A stretch of 5,381 bases of DNA, taken from contig JAPOSJ010000080.1 of NCBI GenBank assembly GCA_026709745.1, forward strand, positions 1-5,381, in the 5' to 3' direction. The notes under the pieces were generated by a model. The model searched no databases, had not been told where the DNA came from, and worked only from the letters and a program-made list of their open reading frames with translations. Within the stretch, counting starts at the first letter, position 1. Every line of letters starts with the position of its first letter. Both the position numbers and the translations under genes were made by a program. The DNA comes from Candidatus Dadabacteria bacterium. GTDB taxonomy: Bacteria; Desulfobacterota_D; UBA1144; Nemesobacterales; Nemesobacteraceae. Below, piece by piece: positions 1 to 4,573 of this stretch.

Positions 1-7
1 GGATTAA

Positions 8-517
8 ATGAGAAGATGTTTGCTGCTTGCTGCAGGATTTTTCATGTTATTTACGTTCTCTGCTTACGCTCAGCAGAAAATAGCTTACATAGATATCAAG
101 CTGGTTATCAGGGATTCAAAAGCCGGAAAGGCCGCCAATGCTTCATTTCAGAAAGAAGCTGAAGCTAAAAGAACTGTGCTAAAGCAGAAAATAAAGGCTC
201 TTGAAGATATGAGGCAGGATGTGATAGAAAACGGAGCGGTGATGAGCGAGACCAAGAGGAGAAATCTTGCTGAGACAATAGAGAAAAAGCAAAAGGATCT
301 GGATAGGACGAGAGAGGACATGAGGATTGAACTTCAGAGAAAGGATCTCGAACTGACCCAGAACGTACTTAAGGACATAGAAGCCATAGTTAATAAAATT
401 GGTCAGAATGAAGGATTCGACATTATAGTTGAAAAAACTGAGGCAGGCATTCTCTTTGGCAGCTCGGCTTCGGATATAACGCAGAAAGTCATAAAGGCTT
501 ACGACACCTCTCGGTAA
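8..517 (+). CDS. skp: Skp/OmpH-family periplasmic outer-membrane protein chaperone
   Basis: Family role: a periplasmic holdase that binds unfolded outer-membrane proteins after Sec export and delivers them towards the BAM complex. Seen in the 169-residue product: a Sec signal peptide with basic start (MRR), a hydrophobic stretch (residues 4-19) and a signal peptidase I site AYA|QQ, so the mature protein should begin at Gln22. Next comes the typical first strand KIAYID with a following SKAGKAA segment (residues 24-43), then a long charged Lys/Glu/Arg-rich stretch (about 44-130) expected to form the coiled-coil tentacle. A C-terminal strand and helix (GFDIIVEKTEAGILFG, then a final helix) closes the body domain. 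Length fits the family (about 140-170). The start at 8 is chosen because it gives a complete signal peptide; only seven bases precede it, so its ribosome binding site cannot be judged. It abuts fabZ with no gap. The family is diverse in sequence, so the assignment rests on architecture. Confidence 0.85.
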   Translation: MRRCLLLAAGFFMLFTFSAYAQQKIAYIDIKLVIRDSKAGKAANASFQKEAEAKRTVLKQKIKALEDMRQDVIENGAVMSETKRRNLAETIEKKQKDLDRTREDMRIELQRKDLELTQNVLKDIEAIVNKIGQNEGFDIIVEKTEAGILFGSSASDITQKVIKAYDTSR

Positions 518-958
518 ATGAAGTTAGGTACTGAACAGATAAAGGAGCTCATTCCCCACAGAGAGCCTTTTCTATTCCTTGACTCTGTTTTGGAAATTGA
601 AAAAGGCAGAATGGTTAAGGCCGAGAAGCTGTTTTCTCCCGAAGAATTCTTTTTCAGGGGGCATTTCCCCGGCAACCCGGTAGTTCCGGGAGTAATACTT
701 GCCGAAGCGATGGCCCAGGCCGGAGGAGTGCTTTTCAAGTATTCCTTTGGTAAAGAAGTAGAGGAAAAAGGCTTTGATAACGCTTATCTAATGGGTCTTG
801 ACTGCTGCCGTTTCAGAACCCCTGTGGTTCCGGGCAATAGAGTTGTGCTTGAAGTGGAACTTGTGAGAAGGAGATCGAGAGTCATGTTCTTCTCCGCTGT
901 GGCTTTTGTGGACGGGAAAAAAGTTGCGGAAGGAGAAATTTCCGCTTGGCTCGTGTGA
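518..958 (+). CDS. fabZ: (3R)-hydroxyacyl-ACP dehydratase FabZ
   Basis: Family role: dehydrates 3-hydroxyacyl-ACP to trans-2-enoyl-ACP in the cytosolic type II fatty acid elongation cycle; it competes with lipid A synthesis for 3-hydroxyacyl-ACP. Seen: 146 residues, the usual FabZ length, with a single hot-dog domain. The N-terminal IPHREPFLFLD motif (12-22) is followed by the active-site block GHFPGNPVVPGVILAEAMAQ. That block carries the catalytic pair His49 and Glu63. LMGLDCCRFRTPVVPG (about 91-106) matches the conserved substrate-tunnel strand. The ATG follows the skp stop immediately (TAAATG) and has no clear Shine-Dalgarno, so it is probably translated by coupling to skp. In many Proteobacteria lpxD lies between skp and fabZ, and lpxA follows; neither is here. 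FabA is an alternative family, but the length and the PHREPFL start favour FabZ. Confidence 0.95.
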   Translation: MKLGTEQIKELIPHREPFLFLDSVLEIEKGRMVKAEKLFSPEEFFFRGHFPGNPVVPGVILAEAMAQAGGVLFKYSFGKEVEEKGFDNAYLMGLDCCRFRTPVVPGNRVVLEVELVRRRSRVMFFSAVAFVDGKKVAEGEISAWLV

Positions 959-1020
959 TTATCGTTCCAGTTTTTCATACGGCACTCCTTATTGTTTCTC
1001 ATTTTTTCACTTTCTGATTG

Positions 1021-1050
1021 TTGACATTTCTGTTTATGGTAATAACCTAT
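1021..1050 (+). promoter_or_regulatory. Candidate sigma-70 promoter for the tRNA-tuf-S10 unit
   Basis: A perfect -35 hexamer TTGACA lies at 1021-1026 in the only sizeable intergenic spacer (959-1130), upstream of the first tRNA. The -10 is not clear: TAACCT at 1043-1048 gives a 16-base spacer with only 3 of 6 matches. An extended -10-like TGGTAATAA at 1037-1045 is too close for a standard spacer. The position argues for a promoter here; the weak -10 keeps confidence low. No terminator for fabZ is visible in the spacer. Confidence 0.35.
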
Positions 1051-1130
1051 AGCGTTTACTGTAAAAAGGGTTGTTTTACCCAATTTTAAGTTGGTCAGGT
1101 AAGTGAATCCAGAATTCATAAAAATGAAAA

Positions 1131-1202
1131 GCTGGCGTAGCTCAGGGGTAGAGCAGCTGATTTGTAATCAGCCGGTCGGGGGTTCGAATCCCTTCGCCAG
1201 CT
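1131..1202 (+). tRNA. tRNA-Thr (anticodon TGT)
   Basis: Folded by eye: acceptor stem GCTGGCG (1131-1137) with CGCCAGC (1195-1201); D stem GCTC/GAGC (1140-1143, 1151-1154); anticodon stem GCTGA/TCAGC around loop TTTGTAA, anticodon TGT at 1163-1165. The T arm is GGGGG, TTCGAAT, CCCTT with two G-T pairs. The discriminator is T1202, as is common for tRNA-Thr. It reads ACA, and by wobble other ACN codons. CCA is not encoded. It is the first gene of a cluster in the order known upstream of tufB in E. coli (thrU-tyrU-glyT-thrT). Confidence 0.97.
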
Positions 1203-1222
1203 CTCTGTTTAATGAATATGAC

Positions 1223-1305
1223 GGGGAGGTGGCTGAGTGGACAAAAGCAGCAGACTGTAAATCTGCCGGCGAAAGCCTACGTAGGTTCGAATCCTGCCCT
1301 CCCCA
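1223..1305 (+). tRNA. tRNA-Tyr (anticodon GTA), class II with long variable arm
   Basis: Acceptor stem GGGGAGG (1223-1229) pairs with CCTCCCC (1298-1304), discriminator A1305. Three-base D stem GCT/AGC (1232-1234, 1246-1248). Anticodon stem GCAGA/TCTGC (1250-1254, 1262-1266) encloses loop CTGTAAA, anticodon GTA at 1257-1259. A long variable arm (1267-1280) holds its own GGC-GAAA-GCC hairpin, as expected for bacterial tRNA-Tyr. The T arm is GTAGG, TTCGAAT, CCTGC. CCA is not encoded. Confidence 0.97.
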
Positions 1306-1315
1306 TAAATTTTGT

Positions 1316-1389
1316 GCGGGAGTAGCTCAGTTGGCTAGAGCATCAGCCTTCCAAGCTGAGGGTCGCGGGTTCGAGCCCCGTCTCCCGCT
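1316..1389 (+). tRNA. tRNA-Gly (anticodon TCC)
   Basis: Acceptor GCGGGAG (1316-1322) pairs with CTCCCGC (1382-1388), discriminator T1389. D stem GCTC/GAGC (1325-1328, 1338-1341). Anticodon stem TCAGC/GCTGA encloses loop CTTCCAA, anticodon TCC at 1350-1352. T arm GCGGG, TTCGAGC, CCCGT. It reads GGA and, by wobble, GGG, which is the main glycine codon of the tuf gene downstream. CCA is not encoded. Confidence 0.97.
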
Positions 1390-1402
1390 CATTTTTACGA
1401 GC

Positions 1403-1475
1403 GCCCACGTAGCTCAGTCGGTAGAGCACGTCCTTGGTAAGGACGAGGTCGGCGGTTCAAGTCCGCTCGTGGGCT
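1403..1475 (+). tRNA. tRNA-Thr (anticodon GGT)
   Basis: Acceptor GCCCACG (1403-1409) pairs with CGTGGGC (1468-1474), discriminator T1475. D stem GCTC/GAGC (1412-1415, 1424-1427). Anticodon stem CGTCC/GGACG encloses loop TTGGTAA, anticodon GGT at 1436-1438. T arm GGCGG, TTCAAGT, CCGCT. It reads ACC and ACT. It is the last tRNA before tuf; the 52 bases from 1476 to 1527 contain no terminator, so co-transcription with tuf is likely. CCA is not encoded. Confidence 0.97.
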
Positions 1476-1512
1476 TGATAGTTAACGGTTCTCAGAATAT
1501 TCAGAAAAGATC

Positions 1513-1518
1513 GGAGGT
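1513..1518 (+). promoter_or_regulatory. Ribosome binding site of tuf
   Basis: GGAGGT is a near-perfect Shine-Dalgarno, 9 bases before the ATG at 1528. It fixes the tuf start. It is one of the strongest sites in the window, in contrast to the fabZ, rpsJ and rplC starts, which have none visible. Confidence 0.85.
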
Positions 1519-1527
1519 CAAGTAGGG

Positions 1528-2712
1528 ATGTCAAAGGCGAAGTTTGAGAGGGGGAAGCCGCATTTAAACATAGGGACGATAGGGCATGTGGATCATGGGA
1601 AGACGACGTTAACGGCGGCAATAACGAACATATTGTCAAAGAGGGGGCAGGCAGAGTATGTGGAGTTTGAGAACATAGACAAGGCGCCGGAGGAGAGGGA
1701 GAGGGGGATAACGATAAACATATCGCATGTGGAGTATGAGACAGAGGGGAGGCATTACGCGCATGTGGACTGTCCAGGGCACGCGGACTATGTGAAGAAC
1801 ATGATAACAGGGGCAGCGCAGATGGATGGGGCAGTGTTGGTGGTGAGTGCACCGGATGGGCCAATGCCGCAGACGCGGGAGCACATACTGTTAGCGAGGC
1901 AGGTGGGGGTTCCGTACATAGTGGTGGCACTGAACAAGGTGGATATGTTGGAAGATGAGGAGTTGCTGGAGTTAGTGGAGTTGGAGATAAGGGAGTTATT
2001 AAGCGAGTATGGGTTTCCAGGGGATGAGATACCAGTGGTGAAGGTAAGTGCACTTAAGGCGTTAGAGGGGGAAGAGGGAGCGACTGAGCAGATAGTGGAG
2101 TTAATGAGCAGTATAGATGGTTATGTGCCGGAGCCAGAGAGGGATATGGACAAGCCGTTTTTGATGGCGATAGAAGATGTGTTCACGATATCAGGGAGGG
2201 GTACGGTGGTAACAGGGAGAGTGGAGAGGGGGAAGGTGGTTGCGGGGAATGAGATAGAGATAGTGGGGTTTAAGGAGACGGCGAAGACGGTGGCTACGAG
2301 TCTTGAGATGTTCAGGAAGATATTGGATGACGCGCAGGCGGGGGATAATGTGGGAGTGTTGCTCAGGGGGGTGGGTAAGGAAGATGTGGAGAGGGGGCAG
2401 GTGTTGAGTGCGCCTGGGAGTATAAAGCCTCACAGGAAGTTCAAGGCGGAGGTGTATGTGTTGAAGAAGGAAGAGGGGGGAAGGCATACGCCGTTTTTTC
2501 CAGGGTACAGGCCGCAGTTTTACTTAAGGACAACGGATGTGACGGGGTCGGTGGTATTGCCGGAGGGTGTGGAGATGGTGATGCCTGGGGACAATGTGAG
2601 CATGGATGTGGAGTTAATAGCGCCAGTGGCAATGGAAGAGCAGCTTCGTTTTGCGATAAGAGAAGGGGGAAGGACTGTGGGAGCAGGTGTGGTTACCAAA
2701 ATTGTTGAATGA
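1528..2712 (+). CDS. tuf: Elongation factor Tu
   Basis: Family role: the GTPase that delivers aminoacyl-tRNA to the ribosomal A site; cytosolic, recycled by EF-Ts. Seen: 394 residues, full length. G domain: G1 GHVDHGKT (19-26); switch I RGITI (59-63) with Thr62; G3 DCPGH (81-85) with catalytic His85; G4 NKVD (136-139); G5 SAL (174-176). Domains 2 and 3 follow (about 205-394), ending in the conserved GGRTVGAGVVTKIVE. All key residues are intact. The start has a strong ribosome binding site. Upstream lie the tRNAs typical of tufB; downstream is rpsJ, typical of tufA, whose start overlaps the tuf stop. Odd: codon use is unlike every neighbour. Third positions are almost all purine wherever a choice exists (GGG, GTG, AGG, ATA, ACG, TTA); 23 of 24 Ile codons are ATA. 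The last 22 codons drift back to the local style. Confidence 0.99.
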   Translation: MSKAKFERGKPHLNIGTIGHVDHGKTTLTAAITNILSKRGQAEYVEFENIDKAPEERERGITINISHVEYETEGRHYAHVDCPGHADYVKNMITGAAQMDGAVLVVSAPDGPMPQTREHILLARQVGVPYIVVALNKVDMLEDEELLELVELEIRELLSEYGFPGDEIPVVKVSALKALEGEEGATEQIVELMSSIDGYVPEPERDMDKPFLMAIEDVFTISGRGTVVTGRVERGKVVAGNEIEIVGFKETAKTVATSLEMFRKILDDAQAGDNVGVLLRGVGKEDVERGQVLSAPGSIKPHRKFKAEVYVLKKEEGGRHTPFFPGYRPQFYLRTTDVTGSVVLPEGVEMVMPGDNVSMDVELIAPVAMEEQLRFAIREGGRTVGAGVVTKIVE

Positions 2713-3032
2713 TGGGAAAAGCTTCTAAAATAAGAATAAAGCTTAAGTCTTTTGACTACAGGCTTCTTGACAACTCAACAGAGGAAATTGTTGATACTGC
2801 TAAGAGAACCGGTGCTAGGATAGCCGGCCCGGTGCCTCTTCCTACAAATATAAACAGATACTGTGTACTGCGCGGTCCCCACGTCAACAAAAACTCAAGG
2901 GAGCATTTCGAGGTAAGAACTCACAAAAGGCTTGTGGACATACTTGAACCTACACAGCAGACGATAGATGAACTTATGAAACTGAATCTTGCTTCAGGTG
3001 TGGAAGTGGAGATAAAACTTACGGGTTCTTAA
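2709..3032 (+). CDS. rpsJ: 30S ribosomal protein S10
   Basis: uS10 sits in the 30S head and, in E. coli, also pairs with NusB in antitermination. Seen: 107 residues, close to the usual 100-105, with KIRIKLKSFDYRLLD (7-21), the DTAKRTGA helix, the GPVPLPT loop turn, and the conserved HVNKNSREHFEVRTHKRLVDI segment. Two ATG codons stand in tandem at 2709 and 2712. The first gives an ATGA overlap with the tuf stop and the second a TGATG one. No Shine-Dalgarno is visible, so translation is probably coupled to tuf and the exact Met is uncertain. There is no leader between tuf and rpsJ, hence no room for the L4-binding S10 leader known in E. coli. Confidence 0.98.
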   Translation: MMGKASKIRIKLKSFDYRLLDNSTEEIVDTAKRTGARIAGPVPLPTNINRYCVLRGPHVNKNSREHFEVRTHKRLVDILEPTQQTIDELMKLNLASGVEVEIKLTGS

Positions 3033-3035
3033 AAA

Positions 3036-3680
3036 ATGATTCAGGGACTTATAGGAAAAAAACGGGGAATGACCGAGTTTTTCAACGATGACATGGTAAA
3101 GGTCATCACCACGGTTGTTGAAGCGGGTCCGTGTCTTGTGGTTTCAAAAAAAACTGTAGATTCAGACGGCTACGACGCTGTTCAGCTCGGTTTTGGAGAT
3201 GTGAAGTCTCAGCGTCTTACACGTTCTGCAAAGGGACATTTTGCGAATTCTGGGGTAGCTCCCAAAGCAAAGCTTAAGGAGTTTTCCGCTACGGTTGAAG
3301 ATTGCAATGTGGGAGACATAGTAAAAGTCGACATTTTCAAGGTAGGTGATGTTCTTGATGTCACGGCTAGAAGCAAGGGCAAGGGCTTTGCCGGAACCAT
3401 AAAGCGCCACAATTTCTCAAGACAGCCGATGTCCCACGGCGGCATGGCTCACAGGAGGCCCGGTTCTGTCGGGCAGGCTTCATATCCTGCCAAGGTATGG
3501 AAAGGACTGAAGATGTCAGGACGTATGGGAGGGGAAAACGTAACGATTCAGGGGGTGAGGGTGGTGGATATAGATATCGAGAAAAACCTTCTTTTCGTAA
3601 AGGGTTCGGTACCAGGCCCGGTTGGAGGAACAGTTCTTCTACGGCACACTTCAAAGGGGGCAAAACATGCTTCAAATTGA
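3036..3680 (+). CDS. rplC: 50S ribosomal protein L3
   Basis: uL3 is an early assembly protein of the 50S subunit; its central loop reaches towards the peptidyl transferase centre. Seen: 214 residues (E. coli 209), beginning IQGLIGKKRGMT, with the SKGKGFAGTIKRHNF block (113-127), the RRPGSVGQASYPAKVWKGLKMSGRMGG-type loop broken here as RRPGSVGQ (140-147) and KVWKGLKMSGRMGG (153-166), and the closing NLLFVKGSVPGP. The site aligned to E. coli Gln150, the residue methylated by PrmB, is Ser149 here. The start lies 3 bases after the rpsJ stop with no clear Shine-Dalgarno; the 3' end overlaps rplD by 14 bases. Confidence 0.98.
   Translation: MIQGLIGKKRGMTEFFNDDMVKVITTVVEAGPCLVVSKKTVDSDGYDAVQLGFGDVKSQRLTRSAKGHFANSGVAPKAKLKEFSATVEDCNVGDIVKVDIFKVGDVLDVTARSKGKGFAGTIKRHNFSRQPMSHGGMAHRRPGSVGQASYPAKVWKGLKMSGRMGGENVTIQGVRVVDIDIEKNLLFVKGSVPGPVGGTVLLRHTSKGAKHASN
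3653..3660 (+). promoter_or_regulatory. Ribosome binding site deciding the rplD start
   Basis: AAAGGGGG inside the end of rplC, 6 bases before the ATG at 3667. It supports that ATG over the in-frame TTG at 3622, which would add 15 residues not found at the start of normal L4 proteins. Confidence 0.65.
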
Positions 3681-4287
3681 AGTTTACGACATGGCGAGGA
3701 AAAAAGTGGGAACGATGGAACTGCGCTCCGATATATTCGGAGCACCGGTCAAAAAACACTTACTCCATGAAGTTGTCAACTGGCAGCTTGCCAAAAGAAG
3801 ATCCGGAACCTCTTCCACCAAAACGAGGGGTGAAGTCAGAGGTGGAGGTGCAAAACCGTGGAAACAGAAACATACCGGTCGTGCAAGAGCAGGATCCAGA
3901 CGTTCTCCGATCTGGCGCAAGGGTGGGGTGGTTTTCGGGCCGAGACCTAAAGACTGGTCTTACTCTATTCCAAAAAAAGTAAGGAAAGGGGCACTTGTTT
4001 GTGCTCTTTCAAGTCGTTTCGGCGAAGGTGCTATAGTGGTGCTTGACAATCTGGAATTCCCGGAAATAAAAACAAGACAGGTAGCTAAATTCATGAAGAA
4101 TTTTGAATTTTCTCAAACTCTTGTAGTTGTCAGTTCTGATAATCAGAATCTGTACAAATCGGCAAGGAATATTCCCGGTGTGAAAGTGCTAAAAGACGAA
4201 GGACTTAACGTCTATGACCTGCTTAAGCATAGAAATATAGTAATGGTGCGGGATTCTGTTGAAAGAATTCAGGAGAGACTGTCATGA
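3667..4287 (+). CDS. rplD: 50S ribosomal protein L4
   Basis: uL4 is a primary 23S rRNA binder whose extended loop lines the peptide exit tunnel; in E. coli it also represses its own operon. Seen: 206 residues (E. coli 201). The N-terminal strand LQIEVYDMARKKVGTMEL is followed by the basic tunnel loop RGGGAKPWKQKHTGRARAGS (58-77), then RRSPIWRKGGVVFGPRP (78-94), the globular part with IVVLDNLEF, and the late DGLNVYDLL-like segment EGLNVYDLLKHRNIVM. The start was moved from an upstream in-frame TTG to the ATG at 3667, on the ribosome binding site and on family length. It begins inside rplC (14-base overlap) and ends in an ATGA overlap with rplW. Confidence 0.97.
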   Translation: MLQIEVYDMARKKVGTMELRSDIFGAPVKKHLLHEVVNWQLAKRRSGTSSTKTRGEVRGGGAKPWKQKHTGRARAGSRRSPIWRKGGVVFGPRPKDWSYSIPKKVRKGALVCALSSRFGEGAIVVLDNLEFPEIKTRQVAKFMKNFEFSQTLVVVSSDNQNLYKSARNIPGVKVLKDEGLNVYDLLKHRNIVMVRDSVERIQERLS

Positions 4288-4571
4288 AAGATCCCCGCTC
4301 CATCATAAAACTTCCCCTGATTACCGAAAAAAGCACCGGAGCTAGGGAAAATGGATGGTATGTTTTCTCCGTCGATAGAAGATGCAATAAAAAGGAAATA
4401 CAAGACTCAATAGAGAAAATTTTTGGCGTCAAGGTGGATAGGGTGAGAACGCTTGTTCTTCCTGGAAAAAGAGTAAAAAGATTCGGCAGGGTTGTCGGAA
4501 AGAGATCAGCCGTAAAAAAGGCTTACGTGAAGCTCAGAGAAGGGGAAATCAACCTGTTTGAGGGAGTTTGA
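4284..4571 (+). CDS. rplW: 50S ribosomal protein L23
   Basis: uL23 sits at the exit of the peptide tunnel and is the docking site for trigger factor, SRP and the translocon. Seen: 95 residues (E. coli 100), with IIKLPLITEKS (7-17), a helix CNKKEIQDSIEKIFGVKVDRVRT read in two parts (34-43 and 44-56), and the conserved GKRVKRFGRVVGKRSAVKKAYV region (61-82). Glu15 in ITEKS aligns with E. coli Glu18, the trigger-factor contact. The start overlaps the rplD stop (ATGA) and has AGGAG at 4271-4275, 8 bases upstream. Confidence 0.98.
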   Translation: MKDPRSIIKLPLITEKSTGARENGWYVFSVDRRCNKKEIQDSIEKIFGVKVDRVRTLVLPGKRVKRFGRVVGKRSAVKKAYVKLREGEINLFEGV

Positions 4572-4573
4572 TC

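Noticed and set aside
784..978. - strand frame starting at an ATG at 978-976, with AAGGAG (985-990 on the complement) six bases upstream
   Set aside because: The ribosome binding site spacing is good, but the product is a low-complexity Ser/Thr-rich peptide antisense to the end of fabZ, with no family resemblance. The site is likely chance.
1061..1087. Inverted repeats in the spacer: GGGT/ACCC (1068-1071, 1078-1081), or alternatively GTAAAA/TTTTAC, followed by AATTTT
   Set aside because: Stems of 4-6 bases, mutually exclusive and mostly A-T; too weak to call a terminator or attenuator, and the T run is short.
1103..1525. Open reading frame on the + strand, 140 codons
   Set aside because: It runs through all four tRNA genes; the apparent protein is translated tRNA sequence.
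1457..2053. Long open frame on the - strand, 198 codons, rich in Pro, Ser, Thr and His
   Set aside because: Shadow of tuf and the last tRNA. The purine-only third positions of tuf remove stop codons from the opposite strand. Shorter antisense frames at 1636-1884, 2191-2487 and 2441-2632 have the same cause.
3622..3666. In-frame TTG start adding 15 residues to L4
   Set aside because: The ATG at 3667 has a good ribosome binding site and gives the family's normal N-terminus.
3497..3982. Open frame on the + strand, 161 codons, across the rplC-rplD junction
   Set aside because: It is the third frame over two well-supported ribosomal protein genes; the product is a basic, Gly-rich shadow with no start signal.
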